Assembly (NCBI GenBank): GCA_938092135.1
Contig: CALLJL010000017.1
Location: 1 to 62,258 of the forward strand
Length of the DNA stretch: 62,258 nt
Source of the DNA: an uncultured bacterium
GTDB lineage: Bacteria; Acidobacteriota; Aminicenantia; Aminicenantales; CALLJL01
Direction of reading: 5' to 3'
Part shown: one piece after another, positions 52,612-61,777 of the stretch
How the letters are laid out: the number at the start of each line of letters is the position of its first letter
Position numbering within the stretch: the first letter of the stretch is position 1
The notes under the pieces: generated by a model
What the model was told of the DNA's origin: nothing
Databases searched by the model: none
Seen by the model: only the letters and a program-made list of their open reading frames with translations
Made by a program: the position numbers and the translations under genes

Positions 52612-53601
52612 ATGAAAGTTCTTTGTCTTTTTGAATCTGAAATTAAAAGGCTTTTTTCACTTGAAGAAGCGGTGGCGGCTGTCGAAAAAAGTATGGCCGC
52701 TTTTAATTCCGGCAAGGCGATTTTGCCGGGAGTGATTAATCTCGACATAGCGGAAAATTTTGGTGAAGTTCACGTTAAAGGCGCCTATATCAGTGGCGAA
52801 GATAACTATGTGATCAAGATTGCCTCAGGTTTCTATCAGAATCCCAAGTTGGGTCTCCCAGTAGGTGATGGCCTTATCCTCGTGTTTTCGTCTAAGACAG
52901 GTATTCTCGAGGCCATCCTCTTTGATCGTGGCTATATAACAGAAATGAGAACAGCCGGGACTGGTGCTGTGGCCGCCAAATATTTAAGCCGAACCAAACT
53001 GCATCGAGTCGCCGTAATTGGTTCAGGAACTCAGGCTCGCTTTCAACTTAAAGCTTTAAGAGTTGTTCGCTCCTTTGAGGAAGTAGCCGTATGGAGCCGT
53101 CATCCTGAAAATGTCTTAAAATACATAAAAGAAATGAAAGAACTTTTCCCTTCAGTTCATTTTCAAGCTGCCCCTTCGGCTGAGGAGGGGGTTCGAGGGG
53201 CTGATTTAATTATAACTGCTACTCCAAGTCGCCAACCTATCGTCCGAGCCGAATGGCTTTCAAAAGGGGTTCATATAACTGCTATGGGCTCTGATGGTCC
53301 GGAAAAACAGGAGCTTTACCCCGAAGTGCTCAAAAAAGCTGATCTACTCTATGCTGATTCAATCAAACAGGCTTCCTCTCTTGGCGAAATCCATCATGGG
53401 CTGGTCAGCGGCTTAATCGATGAGAAAAAAATTACTGGGGAAATTGGAGAAATTATCCTGGGCCTTAAGCCTGGCCGAACTTCTGATGACCAAATCACAG
53501 TAGCAGATCTTACTGGCCTAGGGGTTCAGGATGCAGTCGCAGCTTCCTTAGTTTTAGCCAAAGCTAAGGCCGAGGTGGCTGGCTATTATCTTGAAATTTA
53601 A
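52612..53601 (+). CDS. Ornithine cyclodeaminase / mu-crystallin family protein
   Basis: The 329-residue protein has the family's NAD-binding core (VAVIGSGTQARFQLKAL, about 138-154) and the phrases FDRGYITEMRTAGTGAVAAKY, ADLIITATPSRQPI and TAMGSDGPEKQEL. Members include ornithine and lysine cyclodeaminases, alanine dehydrogenases of archaeal type, and ketimine reductases. GGAAG lies before the ATG. Pairing with an aminotransferase fits either a ketimine reductase or a cyclodeaminase step. It ends 205 nt from the convergent TrpB2 gene. Confidence 0.85.
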   Translation: MKVLCLFESEIKRLFSLEEAVAAVEKSMAAFNSGKAILPGVINLDIAENFGEVHVKGAYISGEDNYVIKIASGFYQNPKLGLPVGDGLILVFSSKTGILEAILFDRGYITEMRTAGTGAVAAKYLSRTKLHRVAVIGSGTQARFQLKALRVVRSFEEVAVWSRHPENVLKYIKEMKELFPSVHFQAAPSAEEGVRGADLIITATPSRQPIVRAEWLSKGVHITAMGSDGPEKQELYPEVLKKADLLYADSIKQASSLGEIHHGLVSGLIDEKKITGEIGEIILGLKPGRTSDDQITVADLTGLGVQDAVAASLVLAKAKAEVAGYYLEI

Positions 53602-53806
53602 AAATTTTTTCTTTCCAGTTTATTTGGATTTTTATTTAGCCCTCTCTATGACTTAGCCACCAAATAGCCTTAGAGTAAACCCCTCGATTTTCTTTTTCCC
53701 TTTTCTTTAATTTGTTTAATCCAAAAGAATCCGCTTCCTCAAAGTCTTGTTCCTTTGCCAAACTGCCTTTAATTATTGATTAATTATTGAAAAGAAATCT
53801 CAAGCT

Positions 53807-55081
53807 CTATCGCCGATCAAAAGCTGAAATATCGAGAAAGCCATGTCCTGAAAGATTAAATAAAATTATTTTTTCTTTTCCTTGCTCTTTAGCCTTTAAA
53901 GCTTCGTCGATGACCGCAGCAATCGCATGGGATGATTCTGGTGCGGGTAGGATTCCTTCGGTTTTAAGAAAGAAGCGGGCGGCTTCAAATACTTTATCCT
54001 GGGAATAGGCCCGAGGTTCTATTATTCCCTTGGAAACAAGATGGCTAACGAGAGGGGCCATGCCATGATAGCGGAGGCCGCCAGCATGAATGGGTGGAGG
54101 GACAAAATTCATGCCAAGGGTATGCATGAATAGAAGAGGAGTCAGACCAGCTGTATCACCATGATCATAACGAAGCTCACCTTGGGTTAAGCTCGGGCAG
54201 GCTTCAGGTTCAACCGCAACGAAATTGATCTCCTTCCCCTCAAGGCGATATCGGACAAAGGGAAAGGCTAAACCAGCAAAATTTGAGCCTCCGCCGACAC
54301 AACCGATAACTACATCGGGAAAGACACCTAATTCCTTCATTTGACTTTCGGCTTCGAGACCAATAACGCTCTGATGCATTAAGACACTGTCCAAAACCGA
54401 ACCAAGGGAATATTTAGTTCGGCCGTTTTTGACCGCAAGCTCAACGGCCTCGCTGATAGCGATACCGAGACTGCCCGGATGATCAGGGTTTTCTTTATAG
54501 AATCGTTGACCCGATTCAGTCAACGGACTCGGGCTTTCAGCCACTTCGGCTCCGAAAAGTTCCATCATAATTCGACGGCCTGGTTTTTGTCGATAACTAG
54601 CTCTAACCATGAAAACTTTTACTTTAACCCCAAAGAGAGCTCCTGCATGAGCTAAAGCTGAACCCCACTGCCCTGCTCCAGTTTCTGTGGTTAGGGTCTC
54701 AATCCCTTCTTTAGCGGCTAAATAAGCTTGCATCAAAGCGGTGTTACTTTTATGGCTACCTGTTGGTCCAACCCCTTCATATTTATAAAAAATTCGAGCC
54801 GGGGTAGCCAGTTCCTTCACCAATTTCTGAGCATAAATAAGAGGAGTAGGCCTATAGGTAGCATAAACCTCTTTAACTTCTTCCGGTATAGAAATAAATC
54901 GTTCAAAACTTACTTCCTGGGAAATAAATCCCTTGGGAAAAACTGGCTCCAGTTCTTCAGGTTTTAAAGGTTGACGAGTCGCCGGATTGAGTGGGGGTGG
55001 AGGCAACTCCTTTAGATCAGCTTTAAGATTATAAAAATAATTTGGTAAATAATCTAAATTTCTTGATGCATAGCGTTGCAT
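53807..55081 (-). CDS. TrpB2-type PLP-dependent beta-synthase
   Basis: The 424-residue protein matches the TrpB2 branch of tryptophan synthase beta: [10 protein letters not shown], the PLP lysine Lys111 in [25 protein letters not shown], and [16 protein letters not shown] for the phosphate cup. TrpB2 proteins have a longer N-terminus than TrpB1, as here. They can act without TrpA as indole-salvage or related beta-replacement enzymes. No trpA or other trp gene is nearby. AGGAGG lies close before the ATG. Confidence 0.88.
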   Translation of the reverse strand: MQRYASRNLDYLPNYFYNLKADLKELPPPPLNPATRQPLKPEELEPVFPKGFISQEVSFERFISIPEEVKEVYATYRPTPLIYAQKLVKELATPARIFYKYEGVGPTGSHKSNTALMQAYLAAKEGIETLTTETGAGQWGSALAHAGALFGVKVKVFMVRASYRQKPGRRIMMELFGAEVAESPSPLTESGQRFYKENPDHPGSLGIAISEAVELAVKNGRTKYSLGSVLDSVLMHQSVIGLEAESQMKELGVFPDVVIGCVGGGSNFAGLAFPFVRYRLEGKEINFVAVEPEACPSLTQGELRYDHGDTAGLTPLLFMHTLGMNFVPPPIHAGGLRYHGMAPLVSHLVSKGIIEPRAYSQDKVFEAARFFLKTEGILPAPESSHAIAAVIDEALKAKEQGKEKIILFNLSGHGFLDISAFDRR

Positions 55082-55478
55082 TTCAAACCTCCTTTTTTGA
55101 ATTTTGATTTTTTGCCTTTTTAGAGGCTAAAAGCTTGAGATTAAAAAGATGGGCTAAATTGAGTGGTCTTCACCGGGCGGAGTGCTCCGCCCGCCACCAG
55201 ACCCAGGAAAAAGGAAGGAAATCAAAGGAAGTTAAAACAAAAAATGAATTGGAGTAATTTATCGCTTCAAATGATTTTTTTTTCTTCTTTTTTAATTTGC
55301 TCAACATAGATTTTTTAATTATATTCAAAATCTTTTTGATGTCAAGACATACAAATTAAAATTTTCCAAAATTTTAATTAAAAATTTACTTCTTCACCGC
55401 AAAATAGGACGCAAAAAATCACCCCTTACCAAGTTTTTTTAAGCCGAAATAAGCTGAATACCCTATAATTCTGTCAGT
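55082..55478. other. Gap of 397 nt holding one GC-rich palindrome
   Basis: Very AT-rich apart from the palindromic element at 55174-55193. No gene or RNA is recognised. On the minus strand it separates the end of the large barrel gene from the TrpB2 start. Confidence 0.45.
55164..55199. repeat. GC-rich palindromic element (REP-like)
   Basis: CGGGCGGAG at 55174-55182 and CTCCGCCCG at 55185-55193 are exact reverse complements separated by TG. A possible outer stem is TGGT (55164-55167) with ACCA (55196-55199). It stands out against AT-rich surroundings. It is not followed by a U-run on either strand, so a plain terminator is unlikely. Only one copy is in this window. Confidence 0.6.
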
Positions 55479-58400
55479 TTAAAAACCGGGGGAAATGGTA
55501 AACTGGAAGTACCAGCCTTTTTCTGGCCGATGTAAGGGATAAACATAATTGACCCCAAAGACAAAATAACCCATAACATTCATTCTCACCCCAACGCCGG
55601 TGCTGGCTACAGGTTTTTTATCGCCGCCGAAAAACGAGGGTTTTTCATAACCAAACCAGGCTACGCCCGCATCAAAAAAGGTGAAAAAGTCAACAGGCAG
55701 GATACCATAAAAGCCTCGACCGATTTTAAAAAGACCAAAAAGAGGAAAACGGAGCTCAAAATTAGTGACGATCATCTTGCTGCCAAAGAGACGGTTATAA
55801 TCGAAATTTTGATCGCCCCTTACAAATTCATTGTAGGTAAAAGATGAGTAGTTATAACCTCGAACGAGCGTTTCATAGCCAAGATAGAGAGGCCAGAGAC
55901 GATCATCATCAGCTCCTGAGCCATATCGACCATAATGGAGAATTCTAAATGCCAGGGTGAAGGGTTTAAAAGGCATAATATAGCGACGGTAATCGCCGAG
56001 AATGGCCGTGTAATTTATTGAACCCATAGTGGGCATTATTTCGACAAGATAACTTTGACCAACTACCGGGGCAGTGGCACCAAAAATAGCACTATCATAA
56101 ACCATGGCTGCACTGACATAGCCCATAGCCAAACCTGATGGAGATGGAAGTTCATAACTATCATGATAAAATAGGGTACCGCTGAAATAATCATAGGCAT
56201 TGGTCACAATTTCATGATAAAAATCAATGTAACGAAATCCAGCACTTAATTCCAAGCGGCGCATTTGATTAAAAGGATAGGTGATGTAACCAGAAACATC
56301 GTAATTAATCTGCCAATAAAGCTCATCCTGCTCGATATAAGCCGGCTGACCGAGAAAACTACCGAAATTACTAGAATAATAGCCCGTCACATAGGGGATT
56401 CGATAACCTACAACACCCCAATTCATTCTTTTCTTTGTATTCTGGTAACCCACAAGAGCCGCTGCATCTTTAAGTCTGCTGGTTGATTGAACCATTGTCG
56501 CCACGGTATGGTAGCCAAGCATATCACTCCAAAAGAGAGTCACTCCTCCCCCGCTATAAGTTCCGTATCGATCCACCCCAAAGGCAAGCTGAGGAGGGCT
56601 GACATAATCAAGGGTTAGCTTAGGCTGATAATCGGAAATGGGAAAATCAGTATCTTCAGGAAAACCGAAAAGAGGATTCCGGAGCAAACCAAGGAGAGAA
56701 CCACCTGGTTGTTCCCGCGGGGGAAGAAGAGCAAGATTACGGCCATCGAAGCGGGCAAGCTCAAGCTGGCCCTCAAGGGCTTCCGAACCGGAGATGGCAA
56801 AAATTGAATAACGGCCATTTTCATAGGCACTATAAACAATTTTTCTGGCTTCTGGAGCATAAGAAAAGGCCGGGCTGACATCAGTAATGCCGCTTATACC
56901 AGTATAAAGATTGGTCACCTGATAGATTTGGCCGTTGGCAAAGTCAAGACGATAGATATCGGGTTTACCACTCTGATCGGAAATAAAATAAAGACTACGA
57001 CCATCCTTTGACCACTGGGGGTTTATATTTTTAGCTCTTTCAAAAGTCGGAAGCCTCTTAATTTCTCCATTTTTCAAATCAATCAGGGCCAGTTGATAAT
57101 CACCAATATCAAGAATATTAAGGTCAGTGGTAAAGCGATCAGTAATAAAGGCAATTTTCTCGCCATCGGGAGACCAGGCTGGTTGTAGATCTCCATAGGG
57201 ATCGTTTGTTAATTGTTTAAGGCTGGCCTTTTCTAAATTATAAATATACAAATCTGTAACCCCGCCTTTCTGTCCGCTGAAAACTATATTTTGACCATCA
57301 GGGGACCAAGCGGGGTTGATGATCTCGTCAATTTCCACAATTCTGATTTCTGAAATAATCTTACCCTTTTCAGCATCCACAATGGACAGAACAGGCTTCC
57401 CTTTGGTGATGGCGGCAAAGACAAACTTTTTTCCTGACCAATCCCAGGCACCGGCAGAGCGGGTGAATTGGAGATTTTCAAACTCAGGACTAGTAGCCGT
57501 CCTCGTTAAACGGGCCCTGATTCGGCCTGTCTCAGTATCAGCTAGATATAAGTCAAGGGAAAAAAGGTCGCGAGAAGAAAGAGTCACCAGCCGCCGGCCA
57601 TCGGGGCTGATAACTGGACAGACATTGTAGGGGTTTTCTTCTGTTCCCTCAAAAAGAATTTGGCTTGTTGTCTCCCTAACCTTAGTCATAGAGAGAATGG
57701 GCTCATAGGCCTCTTTCATCGCCTTATGCCAGTCTTCAGAAAGTTTTTTGATGGGAAGGCCGAGAACTCTCTCCATGGATTTCTCCCAGTCACCCATCCG
57801 ACCAACGGACTTCAAAATTCGACCGACCACTTCATCTCCCCAACGACCAGCAATATAAGCCCAGAGGGCATGGCCATATCTATAGGGAAAATAACGGGGA
57901 TTATCCAGCTTATTAATCGGCGGAAGTTCGTTACGGCGGGCCGCATCCCTCATCCACATGGCTGTCTGGGCATCAATTGGACCTATGGAAAGATATTCAC
58001 ACATCCCTTCAAGAAACCAAAGGGGAAGACGAAGGGCTGCCGGTTCGGCCGTTCCTTGCTGGGGGGTGCGTTGCGAAGTTATATCAAACTGGAAAGCGTG
58101 GACAAGCTCGTGGCCAATAACATGGTCGGTTTCAGCCAAACTGGCCCCGAGGGGTAAAACTATTCGCCTTTTTAAAATTTCGGTAAAGCCGCCTGTTCCC
58201 TCACCGATAATTTCAGGGGTGGTTGTGGTTTGCTGGAAATGAACACTGCTGGCATAAAGGATAAGGGGCTGGCGTCCCCTTAATTCATGACCAAGGATTC
58301 TCGATAACCGCTGATACCATCTTTCCGCCAGGATAGCGGCTCTTTGAGCCTCAGCCTGAAATTCAGGATAAAAATAAACGTCAAAGTGTTTTGTTTTAAG

Positions 58401-58532
58401 CACTTTAAAATCAAATCTTTCGTATTGAACTTTATTCCGGCCAAAATACTGGGCCTCTAAACTGCTCGAAATAACCAGATGAATAACTAGTCCCCCCAAG
58501 ATGACTAATTTAATTATGTTTATTGATCTCAT
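55479..58532 (-). CDS. Metalloprotease-propeller-beta-barrel fusion of the outer membrane
   Basis: The 1017-residue protein has a signal peptide (about 7-27) and a gluzincin-type peptidase domain (about 35-260) with H141-E-L-V-H145 and Glu175 in WFLEGMCEY, a complete zinc site. A TolB/PD40 beta-propeller follows (about 290-620, repeated AWSPDGxxIxF units), then a C-terminal BamA/surface-antigen-like beta-barrel (about 650-1017) ending in an aromatic residue (TISPGF). Phe at the end is the usual outer-membrane barrel signal. It is probably anchored in the outer membrane with the protease in the periplasm. AGGGAGG precedes the ATG. It is transcribed alone. Confidence 0.85.
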   Translation of the reverse strand: MRSINIIKLVILGGLVIHLVISSSLEAQYFGRNKVQYERFDFKVLKTKHFDVYFYPEFQAEAQRAAILAERWYQRLSRILGHELRGRQPLILYASSVHFQQTTTTPEIIGEGTGGFTEILKRRIVLPLGASLAETDHVIGHELVHAFQFDITSQRTPQQGTAEPAALRLPLWFLEGMCEYLSIGPIDAQTAMWMRDAARRNELPPINKLDNPRYFPYRYGHALWAYIAGRWGDEVVGRILKSVGRMGDWEKSMERVLGLPIKKLSEDWHKAMKEAYEPILSMTKVRETTSQILFEGTEENPYNVCPVISPDGRRLVTLSSRDLFSLDLYLADTETGRIRARLTRTATSPEFENLQFTRSAGAWDWSGKKFVFAAITKGKPVLSIVDAEKGKIISEIRIVEIDEIINPAWSPDGQNIVFSGQKGGVTDLYIYNLEKASLKQLTNDPYGDLQPAWSPDGEKIAFITDRFTTDLNILDIGDYQLALIDLKNGEIKRLPTFERAKNINPQWSKDGRSLYFISDQSGKPDIYRLDFANGQIYQVTNLYTGISGITDVSPAFSYAPEARKIVYSAYENGRYSIFAISGSEALEGQLELARFDGRNLALLPPREQPGGSLLGLLRNPLFGFPEDTDFPISDYQPKLTLDYVSPPQLAFGVDRYGTYSGGGVTLFWSDMLGYHTVATMVQSTSRLKDAAALVGYQNTKKRMNWGVVGYRIPYVTGYYSSNFGSFLGQPAYIEQDELYWQINYDVSGYITYPFNQMRRLELSAGFRYIDFYHEIVTNAYDYFSGTLFYHDSYELPSPSGLAMGYVSAAMVYDSAIFGATAPVVGQSYLVEIMPTMGSINYTAILGDYRRYIMPFKPFTLAFRILHYGRYGSGADDDRLWPLYLGYETLVRGYNYSSFTYNEFVRGDQNFDYNRLFGSKMIVTNFELRFPLFGLFKIGRGFYGILPVDFFTFFDAGVAWFGYEKPSFFGGDKKPVASTGVGVRMNVMGYFVFGVNYVYPLHRPEKGWYFQFTISPGF

Positions 58533-58772
58533 TTTTTCCTCCCTAATATAAAAACCATTTTTATCAAAAATTCGTTTAAGACCATCTTAAACTCATTTTA
58601 TCCTAAATTTAATCACCTTTCCATTTATTTTTTTTTGCAAATTTCAGGCCAATTTAGTTTACTTTTTTTATTGATATTTATCTTATATCCAGCACCAGGA
58701 AAAGGACTCGAATCCCTTTTGTCTCCAATCGAGGACAATTGTTTCTTAAGGCTATTTAATTAGGCTTTAGCC

Positions 58773-59723
58773 ATGGTAAAATTAAAACCCATGATAAAAG
58801 AAAAAATTCCTTTTATTCTCAATCCGGCTGCTGGTTCGGGCCGGAGCTTGGCCAAGCTCAATCATCTCGCAAAAAAAATAAGATACTTCGACCTCCCTGC
58901 TGAAATTATTATTTCTAAAAGCGAAGACCATCTTAAGGAACTGACAAGACAATTAGCTGGGAAGGAAAAAATCATCGTCGGTATTGGCGGCGATTCCACT
59001 TTCCATTTTATGGCTAATGAAATCCTTAGGTCAGAGGGAAATTCAGCCTTAGGCCTAATCGGTCTAGGCTCCTCCAATGATATTCCGAGAAATTTTGGTC
59101 TGCTTGACCTTAATCAATCCCTAAGAGCAATAAAATTTGGTCGGGAGAAAGCGATTGATGTTGCGGCCATCCTTCATAATGACCAGGTTATCTGCTATGT
59201 CCTTGGCCAGGTAAATATAGGATTGGGGGCAGCAGTAAATCAATATGCTGCCTCTATTTTCCGTCGCTGGCCTTGGATGAAAAGCTATCAGAATTTAGCT
59301 GGATTAATGGCTATAAGGCAAGCATATAAAAAAAAAGAAAATGCCCTGCCGCTTTCAGTGCTAGTAAAGAATAACTATTATTGCGGCCACTTTTCCATTG
59401 CCCTTTTTACCAATATCCGGTACTGGGCTACAGGCAGAAAAATCGCTCCCCAGGCTTCTCCCGATGACGGCTTTTTTGACCTCTGCCTTATCCGGGCTTG
59501 TTCGTTTGCTTCTCTCCTCTATTTAGCTCTTCTTGCCAAAAAGGGAAAGCATGTAAAAAATGAAATCGTTTTTTTGGATCAAAGTGATTATTTTGTCATC
59601 AATTCCGAGAAAAAGTTTTTGCTGCAAGCCGATGGCGAAATAATTAAGCAAGGCGAAAAACCCCTCGAGATTGGCCATTTTGAACTTAAGGTCATTCCCC
59701 AGGCTTTAAAGATTATCGCCTGA
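58773..59723 (+). CDS. Diacylglycerol kinase-type lipid kinase (YegS/BmrU family)
   Basis: The 316-residue protein contains the family motifs FILNPAAGSGRS (about 15-26), VGIGGDSTFHFMANEIL (the GGDGT motif, here with Ser for Gly), GLGSSNDIPRNF and ASPDDGFFDL. Family members phosphorylate diacylglycerol, sphingosine or phosphatidylglycerol with ATP. An alternative start is the ATG at 58791. No clear Shine-Dalgarno supports either. It converges with the metallophosphoesterase, leaving 25 nt between stops. Confidence 0.88.
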   Translation: MVKLKPMIKEKIPFILNPAAGSGRSLAKLNHLAKKIRYFDLPAEIIISKSEDHLKELTRQLAGKEKIIVGIGGDSTFHFMANEILRSEGNSALGLIGLGSSNDIPRNFGLLDLNQSLRAIKFGREKAIDVAAILHNDQVICYVLGQVNIGLGAAVNQYAASIFRRWPWMKSYQNLAGLMAIRQAYKKKENALPLSVLVKNNYYCGHFSIALFTNIRYWATGRKIAPQASPDDGFFDLCLIRACSFASLLYLALLAKKGKHVKNEIVFLDQSDYFVINSEKKFLLQADGEIIKQGEKPLEIGHFELKVIPQALKIIA

Positions 59724-59748
59724 AATTGACCTAAAACCTCGAATTTTT

Positions 59749-60918
59749 TTATTCTTTGTCAAATTTCAAAATAAAAAGAACAATTTCCGGACGGGCAGCT
59801 GTTTGAACTGGCGGACCCCAGGTACCAACTCCACAAGATATATAGTAATTGGTTTGACCTCGGCGGTATAATCCCCAGTATTTTTCATAAACCAAGCGGT
59901 TAATAAAATTTAAAGGAAAAAGCTGCCCGGCGTGGGTATGGCCAGAGACCTGAAGATCAATCCCAGCCTTTTCAGCTTCTTCAAGATGAAAGGGTTGATG
60001 GTCAAGCAAAAATAAAAGAGAGGAATCCTTTGCCTCGCCCTTTATATCTTCAATTTTTTTCCTCCTTTCTCCCCTTGAGGCAATGGCCCGATCACGGCGC
60101 CCAATGATAATTATATTGTTATTAATTTCCATTTTTTCATCAGCCAGAACGCGGATATGGCCACCAGTTATTTCTTCCAGACATTTTTCCTGGTCACTAT
60201 ATGTTTCATGATTTCCAGGGGATGCAACAATAGCCATTTTGGCCTTCAGTTTCATCCAAATAGGGGCAGCTTTTTCTATTTGAGAAGGAGTTACGGCTTC
60301 ATCCACCATATCCCCAGGAAGGAAAATAAGATCGGGCTCAAGAGAATTAATCATCTTTACTATTTTTTTCAATCGTGACAATCTAACGACCGAGCCAAGA
60401 TGGAGGTCAGACGCCACGGCAATTCGCAAATAATCAAAACTTGAAATTGATTTGTCGATCTTAATTTCATATTGGCGAATTCGGGGAAAAATTGAATTTA
60501 TATAGCCTAAAGAAATAACTAGAATAGTGAAAAATAAAATTAAACCAAAGCTTAACCTATAAGCTGGCGAACCAGGAAAAATCCCTTCTTTCAGCCCAAA
60601 AGATTTAAAAGAGATTAGCTTAACCAAGAAACGGATTAAATCCCAGATAAGCAAAAAAAGAAAAAGGTAAAACATAAGGCCAAGATAAAAGGCACCAGAT
60701 ACAAGAAGAGCTGACCGGACTGGACCAATTATTCGAGTTGGCAGAAGACGACCAAGAGGATAAGCAAGGCAGGCCAAAGCGATTACAATCATAAAAATTA
60801 TTTGAATTTTGTTCCATCCTTTGAGGGCTAGCCAGCCTCGCCTAATTATATAAAAATTAATTAATCCATAAAGGAGGAAAAAAACAGTCAAAAAACCAAT
60901 AAAAGCTCCACTTCTCAT
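59749..60918 (-). CDS. Membrane-bound metallophosphoesterase (YkuE/YaeI-like)
   Basis: The 389-residue protein has four or five N-terminal helices (to about 150) and a calcineurin-like domain with ASDLHLG, PGDMVDE, GNHE and GHTHAGQ, the full dimetal site. Relatives hydrolyse UDP-diacylglucosamine or other phosphoesters at the membrane. The ATG at 60918 has AAGGGA about 5 nt upstream. An ATG at 60933 is also in frame but lacks a ribosome-binding site. The catalytic domain's HGxH-type motif reads SGHTHAG. Confidence 0.86.
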   Translation of the reverse strand: MRSGAFIGFLTVFFLLYGLINFYIIRRGWLALKGWNKIQIIFMIVIALACLAYPLGRLLPTRIIGPVRSALLVSGAFYLGLMFYLFLFLLIWDLIRFLVKLISFKSFGLKEGIFPGSPAYRLSFGLILFFTILVISLGYINSIFPRIRQYEIKIDKSISSFDYLRIAVASDLHLGSVVRLSRLKKIVKMINSLEPDLIFLPGDMVDEAVTPSQIEKAAPIWMKLKAKMAIVASPGNHETYSDQEKCLEEITGGHIRVLADEKMEINNNIIIIGRRDRAIASRGERRKKIEDIKGEAKDSSLLFLLDHQPFHLEEAEKAGIDLQVSGHTHAGQLFPLNFINRLVYEKYWGLYRRGQTNYYISCGVGTWGPPVQTAARPEIVLFILKFDKE

Positions 60919-60963
60919 TTTTTCCCTTCTCATCTTTATTTTTCATTTTTTATTTTGAAATTA

Positions 60964-60983
60964 AATTTGGCCTAATTTGGCCT
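60964..60983. repeat. Two tandem copies of a 10-bp unit
   Basis: AATTTGGCCT is repeated exactly, side by side, about 45-65 nt upstream of the metallophosphoesterase start. It may be a binding site or simple slippage. Confidence 0.6.
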
Positions 60984-61343
60984 AAAAATAATTAATTTAG
61001 GGAAATGAAATAAATGGTACCATATCTTTAATTACTAATACTTTAAATCAATTGGAACTGATGAATAAATCGGACCAACTTTTCCAATTCTTCAACTCGA
61101 TTGGTAAATTACAGAAAAACTATGTCCATAAATATTCATTATTATCCGTAAACAGAAAAAACAGAGTTTTCTCTTAGCCATTTAAGTTCATGGCCTTACT
61201 ATAGTACCTTCATTTGGAATAAAATTAGGTTTATTATAGAAGAAATGGCAGGAAATATCTATAATTCATTGATTTTGGGTAAGTTAATTTTGGGTGACCG
61301 GCCTGAAATATTCATTGATTGATAAAAAAATTGAAGAGTCTCC

Positions 61344-61372
61344 TTGGCTTGCCAGGAAATATTCAGTTATAT
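61344..61372 (+). promoter_or_regulatory. Candidate promoter of the DUF2892 gene
   Basis: TTGGCT (61344-61349), 17 bp, then TTATAT (61367-61372); shifting one base gives TATATT. GAAGGAGGA lies before the ATG at 61409. Confidence 0.4.
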
Positions 61373-61408
61373 TATTTTTTAAAAAACATTTTATGAAGGA
61401 GGAAAAAG

Positions 61409-61603
61409 ATGAACGTCGGGCTAACGGATGCTATAATTCGCCTGATTGTCGGCTGGATCTTCATTCATCTAACCCCCGTGCTGAAAGTAAAGACTGGAAA
61501 AGTACTGCGATGGATTCTATTTATTCTCGGGATTATTCTAATTTTGACCGCTGTCACCCGCTATTGCGGCCTTTATACCGTTATTAAGACCAGCACTTTA
61601 TAA
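61409..61603 (+). CDS. DUF2892 (YgaP-like transmembrane) protein
   Basis: This 64-residue protein has the DUF2892 pattern: MNVGLTDAIIRLIVGWIFI (first helix with the conserved Arg), a short turn with basic residues (KVKTGKVLR), a second helix (WILFILGIILILTAVTRYCG) and the end CGLYTVIKTSTL. It matches the membrane part of E. coli YgaP, there fused to a rhodanese domain and here free-standing. AAGGAGG is well placed. It converges with the nitroreductase. Confidence 0.85.
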   Translation: MNVGLTDAIIRLIVGWIFIHLTPVLKVKTGKVLRWILFILGIILILTAVTRYCGLYTVIKTSTL

Positions 61604-61777
61604 TTACCTCTATCAGGGCAAAGCATACTTTTTTCAAATTGTTTAAATTCATTGTTTTCTAATCTTTTCCCGGTTTCATCAGCATTGGTACCAGTTGTAA
61701 GTAGAAACCCAATTTGAAAAAGTTCTAACTTTTTTGTCCATAATTTATCAATTAGCAATTACTTCTGATCTATTAAT

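Larger units (their letters stand above)
60919..61408. other. Gap of about 490 nt between metallophosphoesterase and DUF2892 genes
   Basis: Besides the 10-bp tandem repeat and a promoter candidate at 61344-61372, nothing is recognised. A 97-codon frame at 61294-61587 overlaps the DUF2892 gene in another frame and looks like noise. Confidence 0.4.

Noticed and set aside
61294..61587. 97-codon plus-strand frame
   Set aside because: Most of it lies out of frame over the DUF2892 gene, which has a strong ribosome-binding site and a recognised family pattern.
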